From positions 1 through 64,000 of the forward strand of contig NZ_LNTD01000086.1 of NCBI RefSeq assembly GCF_001462455.1: a stretch of 64,000 bases of DNA, given 5' to 3'. Numbering within the stretch: the first letter of the stretch is position 1; the number at the start of each line of letters is the position of its first letter. This document shows positions 7,749-19,223 of the stretch, piece after piece. The stretch is from Cellulomonas sp. B6 (GTDB lineage Bacteria; Actinomycetota; Actinomycetes; Actinomycetales; Cellulomonadaceae). A program made the translations under genes and the position numbers. The notes beneath the pieces are model-generated. The model did not search any database. It had not been told where the DNA came from and saw only the letters and a program-made list of their open reading frames with translations.

Positions 7749-9325
7749 CGCGCGTCGACGCGCTCCTCGGGCGCCTGACCACGTACCGCGTCGTCTCGCT
7801 GGGGCTCGTCGCGCTCGTCGCGGCGGCCACCGTGCTGGCGTCGGTCGGGCGCGTCGGGGTCGACCCGATCGCGCTGCTGGTCGGTGCGCTCGTGGCGGTC
7901 GCGGCGACCCTGGCCGCGTCGTGGGTCGGCGGCAGGGTCGTGGGCCGACGCGTGCACGTCGAGTCCTCGGTCGTCAGCGGCCTGATCCTCGCGCTGCTGC
8001 TGTGGCCGTCGCTCGAGCCGGCCGCGCTCGTGACGCTCGCGGGGGCGGGGGTCCTCGCCGGCGCGTCGAAGTACGTGCTGACCTGGCACGGCCGGCACGT
8101 GCTCAACCCCGCGGCGGCCGGTGCGCTCGGTGCGGGTCTCGTCGCGTGGCCGCTGCTCGGCGTCGCCGGCGCTGCGTGGTGGGTCGCGACGCCCGCGCTG
8201 CTGCCCGTCGTCGCCGTCGTCGGGCTCGCGGTCGTGCTGCGGACGCGGCACCTCGTGCCGGTGGTCGCCTACCTCGGCACGGGTCTCGCGGTGGTCGTGC
8301 CCGGGCTGGTCGCCGACGGCGCCGCACCCGGTGCGGCGCTGCTCACCGCGCTGGGCTCCTACCCGCTGCTGTTCGCGGGCGCCGTCATGCTCACCGAGCC
8401 GCTCACGCTCCCGGCGCGACGCTGGCAGCAGGGTGTCGAGGCCGTCGTCGTCGCACTGCTGACGGTGCTGCCCTGGCGCCTGGGCGTGGTCGCCGCCTCG
8501 CCCGAGGTGGCGCTGCTCGTGGGCAACGCGCTCGCGTTCGCGGTCGGCCGGCGCGGCGGCGTGCGTCTCGCGGTCGTCGCGAGCCGTGCGATCGCCCCCG
8601 ACGTCCACGAGGTGACGTTCGCGCCGTCGCGCCCGCTGCGCGTCGTGCCCGGCCAGTGGGTCGAGCTGCACGTGCCGCACGTGCCCGACGCGCGCGGGGT
8701 CCGGCGCACGTTCTCGGTGATCCCCGGCGACGACGGCACCGTCGCGTTCGCCTACCGGCTCGGCGCCGCTCCCAGCTCGTTCAAGCGCACGCTCACCGCG
8801 CTGCCGCCGGGCGCGGTCGTCGACGTCGCGGCCGTGGGCGGTGACGTCCGGCTGCCGCGTGCGCCGGGCGCGCCGGTGCTGCTGCTCGCGGGAGGAATCG
8901 GCGTGACGCCGTTCGTGGCGATGGCCGAGCAGGCCGCGCACGAGGGCCGGGACGCGGTCCTCGTGCTGCGGCACGGTGCCGCGAGCCCACCGCCGTACGT
9001 CGAGCGGCTCACCGCGACGGGGACGCGCACCTTCCTCGTGGGGCCGCGGCCCGACTGGCCGCTGCCCGCGCGCTGGCACCACGTCGGACCCGACCTGACG
9101 CCGCGCGTGCTGGCCGAGGCCGTGCCGGACCTGTCCCGTCGGCGCGCGTACGCGTCGGGGTCGCCGTCCTGGGTCGCGCGCGCGTCGCAGGTGCTGCGCA
9201 CGTGCGGCGTGCGCCGCGTCCGCCGCGACGCGTTCGTCGGGTACGGCGCGCCCCGCCCGCGCGCAGGCACGGACGGGGCGGGCGGGCGGCGTCAGGCGGA
9301 GGTGACCACGAGCGCGACGTTGTGA
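7745..9325 (+). CDS. RnfD/NqrB-like membrane domain fused to a ferredoxin-NAD(P) reductase domain
   Basis: A 526-aa fusion. Residues 1-270 hold about nine to ten membrane segments with RnfD/NqrB-like elements (HVLNPAAAG, MLTEPLTLPARR). Residues 276-510 are a flavin reductase: VVPGQWVELHVP, RRTFSVIP (FAD contact) and AGGIGVTPFVAM (NAD(P) binding). It could take electrons from cytoplasmic NAD(P)H, pass them across the membrane and hand them to the FMN lipoprotein at 6422. GTG at 7745 overlaps the apbE stop. Its 3' end overlaps convergent fabF by 34 bp. The final electron acceptor is unknown. Confidence 0.8.
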   Translation: MTRVDALLGRLTTYRVVSLGLVALVAAATVLASVGRVGVDPIALLVGALVAVAATLAASWVGGRVVGRRVHVESSVVSGLILALLLWPSLEPAALVTLAGAGVLAGASKYVLTWHGRHVLNPAAAGALGAGLVAWPLLGVAGAAWWVATPALLPVVAVVGLAVVLRTRHLVPVVAYLGTGLAVVVPGLVADGAAPGAALLTALGSYPLLFAGAVMLTEPLTLPARRWQQGVEAVVVALLTVLPWRLGVVAASPEVALLVGNALAFAVGRRGGVRLAVVASRAIAPDVHEVTFAPSRPLRVVPGQWVELHVPHVPDARGVRRTFSVIPGDDGTVAFAYRLGAAPSSFKRTLTALPPGAVVDVAAVGGDVRLPRAPGAPVLLLAGGIGVTPFVAMAEQAAHEGRDAVLVLRHGAASPPPYVERLTATGTRTFLVGPRPDWPLPARWHHVGPDLTPRVLAEAVPDLSRRRAYASGSPSWVARASQVLRTCGVRRVRRDAFVGYGAPRPRAGTDGAGGRRQAEVTTSATL

Positions 9326-10536
9326 CCGCCGAACCCGAACGAGTTGTTCACCGCGGCGATCTGGCCCTCGGGCAGCGCGCGCGGCGTGCCGCGCACGAGG
9401 TCGAGCACGAGCTCGGGGTCGGGGTTCTCGACGTTGATCGTCGGCGGCGCCTGCCGCTCGTGCACCGCGAGCACCGTGAAGATCGTCTCGAGCGCACCCG
9501 CGCCGCCCAGCAGGTGGCCGGTCATCGACTTGGTCGCGGACAGCGCGACGTGGTCCGCGTCGTCGCCCAGCACGCCGCGGATCGAGCGCGCCTCGATGAG
9601 GTCGCCGACGACCGTCGACGTCGCGTGCGCGTTGACGTGCACGACGTCGGTCGCGGCGACGCCCGAGTCGGCGAGCGCGGCGCGCATCGCACGGACCTGC
9701 CCGTCGCCCGAGGGCTCGGGGGACGTGATGTGGTAGCCGTCGGCCGACAGGCCGACGCCGCCGATGCGCGCGTACACGCGCGCACCGCGGGCCGCCGCGT
9801 GCGCGGCGGACTCGAGCACGACGACGCCCGCGCCCTCACCGATGACGAAGCCGTCACGGTCGACGTCGTACGGCCGCGAGGCGCCCGTCGGGTCGTCGTT
9901 GCGCAGCGACAGCGTGCGCGAGGCCGCGAACGCCGCGATCGGCATGGGGTGGATGGTGGCCTCGGTGCCGCCGGCGACGACGACGTCGGCGCGACCCGAG
10001 CGGATCATCTCGACGCCGTAGCCGATCGCCTCGGCGCCGGACGCGCACGCCGAGACGAGCGCGTGCGCACCGGCACGCGCGCCGAGCTCGAGCGACACGT
10101 ACGCGACGGGGGAGTTCGGCATCAGCATCGGCACGGTCATGGGCAGCACGCGACGGCCGCCCTTCTCGCGCAGCGTGTCCCACGCGTCGAGCGTCGTCCA
10201 GATGCCGCCGATGCCCGACGACACGACCGCGCCCAGGCGCTCGCCGTCGACCTCGGGGGCGCCCGCGTCGGCCCACGCCTCGCGCGTCGCGATCAGCGCG
10301 TACTGCGCGGACGGGTCCATGCGCTTGATCTCGGGGCGCGTGAGCACCTGGTCGGGCGTGACCTTGATCGTCGCGCCGAAGGACACGCCGATCTCGTAGC
10401 GCTCGGCCCAGTCGTTCTCGAACGGGCGGGCGCCGGACTCGCCGGCGAGCGCGGCGCGCCACGTGCTGGGGACGTCACCGCCGAGCGGCGTGGTGGCGCC
10501 CAGGCCGGTGACGACGACCTCGGGGACGGTGCTCAT
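9292..10536 (-). CDS. fabF: Beta-ketoacyl-ACP synthase II
   Basis: Condensing enzyme of fatty acid synthase II, extending acyl-ACP with malonyl-ACP. The 414-aa protein has the Cys-His-His triad: SACASGAEAI (Cys164), NAHATST and SATKSMTGHLLGGAG, and the terminal NNSFGFGGHN block. ATG at 10536 is preceded by GAGGAGAAAC, a good ribosome site, and sits 85 bp after acpP. It is last in the fabD-fabH-acpP-fabF operon. Its final 34 bp overlap the convergent reductase-fusion gene. Confidence 0.95.
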   Translation of the reverse strand: MSTVPEVVVTGLGATTPLGGDVPSTWRAALAGESGARPFENDWAERYEIGVSFGATIKVTPDQVLTRPEIKRMDPSAQYALIATREAWADAGAPEVDGERLGAVVSSGIGGIWTTLDAWDTLREKGGRRVLPMTVPMLMPNSPVAYVSLELGARAGAHALVSACASGAEAIGYGVEMIRSGRADVVVAGGTEATIHPMPIAAFAASRTLSLRNDDPTGASRPYDVDRDGFVIGEGAGVVVLESAAHAAARGARVYARIGGVGLSADGYHITSPEPSGDGQVRAMRAALADSGVAATDVVHVNAHATSTVVGDLIEARSIRGVLGDDADHVALSATKSMTGHLLGGAGALETIFTVLAVHERQAPPTINVENPDPELVLDLVRGTPRALPEGQIAAVNNSFGFGGHNVALVVTSA

Positions 10537-10621
10537 GGGGGTTTCTCCTCGGGTGGGTCGGGCGGTGCGCACGGCAGGGGTGCCGGCGCACCGCCCGTGG
10601 CCGCGGGTGCGGCGCGCAGGC

Positions 10622-10870
10622 TCAGGCCTGGGCGCCCGCGATGAAGCTCACGGCGTCGCCGACGGTCGCGAGGTTCTTGACCTCGTCGTCGGGGATCCGG
10701 ACCTCGAACTTCTCCTCCGCCAGCGTGACGATCGTCATCATCGACAGCGAGTCGATGTCGAGGTCGTCGGTGAAGGACTTCTCGGGCAGGACGGCGTCGG
10801 TCGGCAGACCGGTCTCCTCGCTGACGATCTCGGCCAGGCCGGCCAGGATCTCCTGCTCGCTGTGCGCCAT
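10622..10870 (-). CDS. acpP: Acyl carrier protein
   Basis: Carries growing acyl chains on a phosphopantetheine arm. The 82-aa acidic helical protein has the attachment motif DIDSLSMM (Ser in DSL) and the following SMMTIVTLAEEKF helix, with normal ACP length. ATG at 10868-10870 is preceded by GAGGAGACCCCCG. It is third in the fab operon, between fabH and fabF, the standard actinobacterial order. Confidence 0.95.
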   Translation of the reverse strand: MAHSEQEILAGLAEIVSEETGLPTDAVLPEKSFTDDLDIDSLSMMTIVTLAEEKFEVRIPDDEVKNLATVGDAVSFIAGAQA

Positions 10871-10951
10871 CGGGGGTCTCCTCGTGTCAGGTGGTGCAGG
10901 GACGTGCTGAACGGTACAGGCGCACGGTGCGCCGACCGCCCGGGTCACGGG

Positions 10952-11956
10952 TCAGGGCAGGACGACGACCTGCGCGGCGTAGACGAGGCCCGCGCCGAAG
11001 CCGATCTGCAGCGCCAGCGCGCCCGAGGGCACCTGGCCCTCGCGCAGCAGGCGCTCGGCCGCGAGCGGGATCGACGCGGCCGAGGTGTTGCCGGTGTCGG
11101 CGATGTCACGGCCCACGACGACCGACTCGGGCAGCTTGAGCTGCTTGATCATCTGGTCGATGATCCGCATGTTCGCCTGGTGCGGGATGAACGCCTCGAT
11201 GTCCTCGGGGGCGACCCCGGCGGCGTCCATGGCCTTCTGCGCGACGGGCGCCATCTGCCACACCGCCCACTTGAAGACCGACTGGCCCTCCTGGCGCAGG
11301 GTCGGCCAGCCAGCGCCCTCGTCGCGCGTCGCGAGCCACGAGTGCGTCTGGCGGATGGCCTGCGCCTGCCCGCCGTCCGAGCCCCAGATCGTCGGGCCGA
11401 TGCCGGGCGTGTCGGACGCGCCGACGATCACGGCTCCGGCCCCGTCGCCGAGCAGGAACGAGATCGACCGGTCCGTCGGGTCGACGAACTCGCTCATCTT
11501 CTCGGCACCGATCACCAGCACGTTGCGTGCCGTGCCGGCGCGCACGAGCGCGTCGGCCTGGCCGATGCCGTAGCAGTAGCCCGCGCACGCGGCCGAGATG
11601 TCGTAGGCCGCGGCGGGCGTCGCGCCGATGCGGTCCGCGACGATCGCGGCACCGGCGGGCGTCTGGTGGAAGTAGGTGACGGTCGACAGGATCACGGCGT
11701 CGATGTCGGCACCCGTGAGCCCGGCGTTCTCGAGCGCGGCGCGCGCGGCGCCCTCGGCGAGGTCGAGCACGTCGGTGCCCGCCTCGGCGCGGCGGCGCGT
11801 GACGATGCCGGTGCGCTGGCGGATCCACTCGTCGGACGAGTCGATGGGGCCCACGAGCTCGTCGTTGGGCACGACGCGCTCGCCGCGCACACCGCCCAGT
11901 CCGAGGATGCGCGTGTGCGCGGGGCCGGTGGACTGCGTGAGGGTCGGACGGGTCAC
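10952..11956 (-). CDS. fabH: Beta-ketoacyl-ACP synthase III
   Basis: Starts fatty acid chains by condensing acyl-CoA with malonyl-ACP; in actinobacteria it accepts branched primers. The 334-aa protein has the triad ISAACAGYCYG (Cys), PHQANMRI (His) and DTGNTSAASIP (Asn), plus the DEWIRQRTGI block near the N-terminus. The GTG at 11956 overlaps the fabD stop as GTGA, so fabD and fabH are coupled. Upstream in-frame sequence is Arg-rich and was excluded. Confidence 0.95.
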   Translation of the reverse strand: MTRPTLTQSTGPAHTRILGLGGVRGERVVPNDELVGPIDSSDEWIRQRTGIVTRRRAEAGTDVLDLAEGAARAALENAGLTGADIDAVILSTVTYFHQTPAGAAIVADRIGATPAAAYDISAACAGYCYGIGQADALVRAGTARNVLVIGAEKMSEFVDPTDRSISFLLGDGAGAVIVGASDTPGIGPTIWGSDGGQAQAIRQTHSWLATRDEGAGWPTLRQEGQSVFKWAVWQMAPVAQKAMDAAGVAPEDIEAFIPHQANMRIIDQMIKQLKLPESVVVGRDIADTGNTSAASIPLAAERLLREGQVPSGALALQIGFGAGLVYAAQVVVLP

Positions 11957-12924
11957 GACTGGCTCTCCTGTGCGGTGGTGCCGGCGTGCCGACGCACGAG
12001 GTCGCGCGCGGCGTCGAGGTCGGCGGGGGACTTCAGCGCGAGCGTCTCGACGCCGGGCAGCGTACGCCGCGCGAGTCCGGTGAGGACACCGCCGGGCGCG
12101 ACCTCGAGGAGCGCGGTGACGCCGAGCTCGAGGAGCGTGGTCTGGCACAGGTCCCAGCGCACGGGGCGCGCGACCTGGCCGACGATGCGCGTCAGCGCGT
12201 CCGCTCCGCTCGCGACCGCCGCGCCGTCGGCGTTGCCGAGCAGCGTGACGACGGGCTCGCGCGGCACGACCGTGGCGGCGGCCGCCGCCAGCTCGTCGAC
12301 CGCCGGCGCCATGTATCGGGTGTGGAACGCGCCGGCTACCTGCAGCGGCACGACGCGGGTGCGCGCGGGGGCGTCGGCGGCGAGCGCGGCGAGCGCGTCG
12401 AGCGCCCCGGCCGCGACGACCTGGCCGCCGCCGTTGACGTTGGCGGGCACCAGGTCGAGCGCCTCGAGCCGGGCCAGGACCTCGTCCGGGTCGCCGCCCA
12501 GCACGGCGCTCATGCCCGTGGGCGTCGCGGCGGCCGCGCGGGCCATCGCGGCGCCGCGGACGGCCACGAGCCGCAACGCGTCGTCGTCGGTCAGCACGCC
12601 CGCGGCCGCGGCGGCCGCGAGCTCGCCGACCGAGTGGCCCGCGGCGACGTCGAACGACGCCGGTGCGAGCTGCGCGAGGTCGGCCGTGACGTCCGCGCCG
12701 AGCACCGCGCGCAGGCTCGCGAGCGCGGTCGCGACGAGCAGCGGCTGCGCGACCGCGGTGTCACGGATCGTCTCGGCGTCCGAGACGGTGCCGTGGGCGA
12801 GCAGGTCGACGCCGACGACGTCGCTCGCGCGCGTCAGCGCGTCGGCGAAGCCGTCGACCTCGGTCCACGGGACGAGCATGCCGGGGGACTGGGCACCCTG
12901 GCCGGGGCAGGCGACGACGAGCAC
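11953..12924 (-). CDS. fabD: Malonyl-CoA:ACP transacylase
   Basis: Loads malonyl groups onto ACP. The 323-aa protein begins with VVACPGQGAQSPGM (oxyanion loop), has the nucleophile elbow AGHSVGELAA and the catalytic His in VAGAFHTRYM. The GTG at 12924 is placed exactly before this family-typical N-terminus. It is the first gene of the fab operon and lies 148 bp downstream of the fasR-like regulator, which is on the same strand. The intergenic stretch 12925-13072 should hold the promoter and regulator site; I see only weak promoter-like hexamers. Confidence 0.94.
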   Translation of the reverse strand: MLVVACPGQGAQSPGMLVPWTEVDGFADALTRASDVVGVDLLAHGTVSDAETIRDTAVAQPLLVATALASLRAVLGADVTADLAQLAPASFDVAAGHSVGELAAAAAAGVLTDDDALRLVAVRGAAMARAAAATPTGMSAVLGGDPDEVLARLEALDLVPANVNGGGQVVAAGALDALAALAADAPARTRVVPLQVAGAFHTRYMAPAVDELAAAAATVVPREPVVTLLGNADGAAVASGADALTRIVGQVARPVRWDLCQTTLLELGVTALLEVAPGGVLTGLARRTLPGVETLALKSPADLDAARDLVRRHAGTTAQESQS

Positions 12925-13072
12925 CCGACCACTGTGCCGCCCGGCGGGCCCGTCGCCCGGTCACGGCTCGTACCAACCTCGCGACCCAGCCTTGTCGGAC
13001 CTGTACAAAGCCGGTGGCGCCCACGTCGTCAGCGGCCTGCCGGGGCCGCCGGGGCTGGCCAGGTCGTGCGGG

Positions 13073-14335
13073 TCAGGCGGTCGCGGCGGCGTCGAGCCGC
13101 CCGACGGCGAGAGCCGTCTGCAGCACGTACGACTCCCGCGCGTCCAGCGGGTCCCACCCGGTGACGTCAGCGACGCGCTTGAGCCGGTAGCGCACCGTGT
13201 TGGGGTGGACGTACAGCGTGCGCGCGGCGGCCTCGAGCGACCGTCCGGCACCGAGGTACGCCGAGAGGGTCTCGAGCAGCGACCCCTGGCTCGCGGCGAG
13301 CGGCGCGTACGCACGCTCGACGAGCGCGCGACGGGCGTCCTCGTCGCCCACGAGCACACGCTCGGGCAGCAGGTCGTCGGCCAGCACCGGACGCGGCGCC
13401 TGCTCCCACCCCGGTGCCGCGGCCAGCCCGGCCAGCGCGGCGCGCGCCGAGCGCGTCGCCTCCGCGAGACCGGGAGCGAGCGGGCCGATCACCACCGGCC
13501 CGGGGCCGAACCGGGGGAGCAGCGACATCGCGGCGGCGCGCAGGTCCCCCTCGCCGCCGAGGAACACCACGAGCCGGTCGCCCATGATCCCGACGAGCGC
13601 GTCGTCGGCCGAGCGGCGCGTCGCGCGTCGCAGGTCGGCCGAGCGGACCTCGTCCATGTGCGCGGCGGCCGTGCCGACGACGACGAGCGTCGAGCCGCGT
13701 CCGCCCCAGCCCAGGGCCGAGACGCGCGAGCGCAGCGAGTCGTCGCCGTCGCCGCGCACGAGCGCGTCGACGACGAGCGCCTCGAGCCGCGCGTCCCACG
13801 CGCCGCGCACCTCGGCGGCGCGCGCGTAGACCTCGGCCGCCGAGAACGCGACCTCGCGGGAGTACCGGACCACGGCCTCGCGCAGCTCGCGCTCGGCGCC
13901 GGGCGCGGCCAGCCGGTCGGAGTGGGCCTCCACGACGTCGACGACGATGCGCACGAGCTGCAGGGTGTGCTGCAGCGAGATCGAGCGCGTCAGCTCGGGC
14001 GGGGCGGCCGCGAAGATCTCGCCGACGCCGTGCGGCGGCCGCGTCGGGTCGGCGTACCAGGACGTGAACGCCGTGATCGCGGACTGCGCGACCAGGTTGA
14101 CCCACGAGCGGTCCTCGGCGGGCAGCGCGCGGTACCACTCCAGGTCGGCGTCGAGCCGGCGCATCGCAGCCGCCGACAGCAGGCCGGCGCCCTCGCGCAC
14201 GCGGCGGTGCGTCTCGCTCTGGTCGGCAGCGGCGTCGCCGGCGGCCGTCGTGCCCGGACCCGTCGCCCCGGTCGCGGGGGTGGTGCCGCGCCGGCGGGGC
14301 GCACGCGCCGCCGGCGGCCTGGGAGACGTCGCCAT
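13073..14335 (-). CDS. fasR: PucR/CdaR-type transcriptional regulator next to fabD (FasR-like)
   Basis: A 420-aa regulator. The C-terminus (about 360-420) is a PucR-type helix-turn-helix: LETLSAYLGAGRSLEAAA, LYVHPNTVRYRLKR. The central part resembles the GGDEF-like CdaR region. In Streptomyces and mycobacteria the gene at this position is FasR, the activator of fabD-fabH-acpP-fabF; the same synteny here supports that role. The ATG at 14335 begins MATSPRPPAARAPRR; a start 12 nt upstream is possible. The Ala/Gly/Thr-rich first 40 residues are probably disordered. Function is inferred from family and position. Confidence 0.82.
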   Translation of the reverse strand: MATSPRPPAARAPRRRGTTPATGATGPGTTAAGDAAADQSETHRRVREGAGLLSAAAMRRLDADLEWYRALPAEDRSWVNLVAQSAITAFTSWYADPTRPPHGVGEIFAAAPPELTRSISLQHTLQLVRIVVDVVEAHSDRLAAPGAERELREAVVRYSREVAFSAAEVYARAAEVRGAWDARLEALVVDALVRGDGDDSLRSRVSALGWGGRGSTLVVVGTAAAHMDEVRSADLRRATRRSADDALVGIMGDRLVVFLGGEGDLRAAAMSLLPRFGPGPVVIGPLAPGLAEATRSARAALAGLAAAPGWEQAPRPVLADDLLPERVLVGDEDARRALVERAYAPLAASQGSLLETLSAYLGAGRSLEAAARTLYVHPNTVRYRLKRVADVTGWDPLDARESYVLQTALAVGRLDAAATA

Positions 14336-14450
14336 GAGCGCGAGCATAGGTCGCGCGTTGTGGGAAGTCGACAAAGCCGCGGCGCGGCCGGTCGCGTCGT
14401 GATCGCGGCGCGAACGGGTGCGGACGGGGCAGAACGGATAGTGTCACCGC

Positions 14451-15137
14451 ATGGCTCTCCTGCCCCGCCTGCGCCAGCTCATGCGGCGACCCTCCTCGGC
14501 CTCCCGGGTCGGGGCGCGCCGTCCGACGACGGCCTCGCGCCGGGGGGACACCCTCCACGAGGACGCGCTGCGCTCGATGTTGAGCGACGACCCCAACAAC
14601 GAACGGGCCTTCCAGGCCCTCGCGGAGATCGTCCGCCGCCGCGCCGCCGAGTCCGTCCCGGAGGAAGACCCGCTGACCGCGCCCAACGTCGAGCACGAGC
14701 GGCAGCACGCCGCCGAGCTCGCGGTGTGGGCGCTGGGCGAGGAGCTCGCGGGCAACCCGCGCGCCTGGTACCCGCTCGTCGAGCTCGCGCGCCTGTCGGT
14801 CCGTGACGACCACGAGGGCACGATCCGCCGGCTGACGACCGCCGCGGAGCGTGACCCCTCGGGCGCCGCGCTCGCGCAGTCCCTGGCGCTCCTCTCCGAG
14901 GCGGGGCAGCCCGTCGAGGCGCTCAACCTGGGCGTGGGCCACTGGCGTCCGCGCGAGCACGACCCCGAGGTCGCGCGCCAGCTCGTGCGGGCCGCGATCC
15001 AGGCGGACCGTCCGCTCGAGGCCAAGCAGCACCTCGCGTCGCTCGACCTGTACCCGGACGCCGCGGCGGTGGCCGCGCTCAAGGACGAGCTGACCCGCGA
15101 CGTCGCGCACGCCGAGCAGTCGATCACCGGCACCTGA
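14451..15137 (+). CDS. Conserved actinobacterial helical protein with TPR-like repeats
   Basis: A 228-aa soluble protein with no named domain I can assign with certainty. After a basic first 30 residues it consists of paired helices of TPR spacing (NNERAFQALAEIVRRRA, NPRAWYPLVELARLS, DPSGAALAQSLALLSEAG), suggesting a protein-interaction scaffold. ATG at 14451 starts MALLPRLRQLMRR. It is divergent from fasR (115 bp apart) and ends before a terminator at 15176-15205 shared with convergent aceE. Role unknown. Confidence 0.68.
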   Translation: MALLPRLRQLMRRPSSASRVGARRPTTASRRGDTLHEDALRSMLSDDPNNERAFQALAEIVRRRAAESVPEEDPLTAPNVEHERQHAAELAVWALGEELAGNPRAWYPLVELARLSVRDDHEGTIRRLTTAAERDPSGAALAQSLALLSEAGQPVEALNLGVGHWRPREHDPEVARQLVRAAIQADRPLEAKQHLASLDLYPDAAAVAALKDELTRDVAHAEQSITGT

Positions 15138-15175
15138 CGAGCACCGCGCCCGGCGCGGGCGCGGTACGAACGACG

Positions 15176-15205
15176 AGACCCCCGGCCGATCCGGCCGGGG
15201 GTCTC
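15176..15205. terminator. Bidirectional terminator between convergent genes
   Basis: Arms GAGACCCCGGCC and GGCCGGGGGTCTC (one-base bulge) around a 5-nt loop, between the TPR-like gene and aceE. A second GC-rich hairpin precedes it at about 15144-15166. Confidence 0.75.
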
Positions 15206-15227
15206 GTGCGTTCAGCGGGTCAGCGGC

Positions 15228-17975
<2,748 letters not shown>

Positions 17976-18271
17976 CGGTGCTCCTTCGCGTCTCGTGCGC
18001 GCCCCGGCGCCTGTCGGCGCCTCGGCACGCTCCGTGTCGGCACCCGACGTCCTGCACGTGTCGGCAGGGCCTGGCGGGTGGTCGGACCATTGTCGGTCTG
18101 TCGAGGCCCGAAAGTCACACCCGCGCGGCCTGATCAGGGCGTGACGTCGGTGACACGCACGTTCCCTCCCCGCTTGCCAGGGCCCGCAGGCGTGCGGTGG
18201 GCTAACGTGTCCCGACATCACCAGGTGGGTCCGCGACCGCGCGGGCCCACGGCAGAAGGGAACAGGTCCAC

Positions 18272-18694
18272 GTGTCACCCACCGCGGACGACGCCGTGTC
18301 CCAGGCGGTCGCTCGGCTCGGCTTCACCGCCGGTCAGACGATCCAGGAGATCGGCTACGACGACGACGTCGACGGCGACGTGCGCGCGGCGCTCGAGGCC
18401 GTCACCGGCAGCGAGCTCGTCGACGAGGACTACGACGACGTCACGGACGGCGCCGTGATCTGGTTCCGTGACGACGACGGCGACCTCACCGACTACCTCG
18501 TCGACGCGATGACGGTCCTCGACGACTCCGGTCCCATCTGGGTGTTCTCGCCGAAGGCCGGGCGCCCGGGCCACGTGTCGCACTCCGACATCGAGGAGGC
18601 CGCGACCACGTCCGGCCTGCACGCGATGACGACGTTCGCCATCGGCCCCGACTGGTCGGCCACGCGTCTGGCGACGCGCGGCCGGGGCAAGTGA
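18272..18694 (+). CDS. DUF3052 family protein
   Basis: A 140-aa acidic soluble protein of the actinobacterial DUF3052 family, recognised by [21 protein letters not shown], the acidic [20 protein letters not shown] and the [18 protein letters not shown] stretch. Function is unknown. GTG at 18272 follows GAAGGGAACAG. The gene is divergent from aceE (296 bp between, holding both promoters; a TAACGT near 18203 may be its -10) and overlaps the peroxiredoxin start as GTGA, so the two are co-translated. Confidence 0.85.
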   Translation: MSPTADDAVSQAVARLGFTAGQTIQEIGYDDDVDGDVRAALEAVTGSELVDEDYDDVTDGAVIWFRDDDGDLTDYLVDAMTVLDDSGPIWVFSPKAGRPGHVSHSDIEEAATTSGLHAMTTFAIGPDWSATRLATRGRGK

Positions 18695-19158
18695 GCGCGG
18701 GGGAGACCCTGCGCGTCGGCGACCCCGTCCCCGACCTGACCCTTCCCGACACGCACGGCACGCCCGTGACGCTGTCGGAGCTGCGCGGCGAGCCCGTGGT
18801 GCTCGTGTTCGTGCCCTTCGCGTTCTCGTGCATCTGCACCGACGAGCTGTGCGAGCTGCGCGACAACCTCGCGACGTTCGACGACGCGGGAGTCCGCCTG
18901 CTGGCGATCTCCTGCGACCCGATGTTCACGCTGCGTGCGTGGGCGGAACGTGAGGGGTACGAGTTCGACCTGCTGTCGGACTTCTGGCCGCACGGCGCCG
19001 CGGCGCGTGCGTTCGGCGTGTTCGACGAGTCGACCGGGCACGCGCTGCGCGGCTCGTTCCTCGTCGACGCCGACGGCGTGCTGCGGTGGAGCGTGGTCAA
19101 CCCGCGCGGCACGGCCCGCCCGCTGGCGGCGTACCGCGAGGCGCTCGCGACGCTCTGA
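18691..19158 (+). CDS. AhpE-like peroxiredoxin
   Basis: A 155-aa thiol peroxidase, predicted to reduce peroxides in the cytoplasm. It has the active-site pattern PFAFSCICTDELCELR, with Cys49 aligning to the peroxidatic Cys of mycobacterial AhpE, and the downstream Arg in the NPRGTARP region. AhpE is usually a 1-Cys enzyme; here extra cysteines at 47, 54 and about 85 could act as resolving residues. GTG at 18691 overlaps the DUF3052 stop. Family call good; redox partner unknown. Confidence 0.87.
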   Translation: MSAGETLRVGDPVPDLTLPDTHGTPVTLSELRGEPVVLVFVPFAFSCICTDELCELRDNLATFDDAGVRLLAISCDPMFTLRAWAEREGYEFDLLSDFWPHGAAARAFGVFDESTGHALRGSFLVDADGVLRWSVVNPRGTARPLAAYREALATL

Positions 19159-19223
19159 CGGGCTCGCTCCGCCGCCACGGCAGACGCACCACGTGTCGGT
19201 CAGCGCCGCGGGGGCTGAGTCGT

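Noticed and set aside
10463-14806. Very long open frame on the plus strand antisense to the fab cluster and its regulator
   Set aside because: Arg/Ala/Gly/Pro-rich translation with no domain; it mirrors well-supported minus-strand genes and is an effect of high GC.
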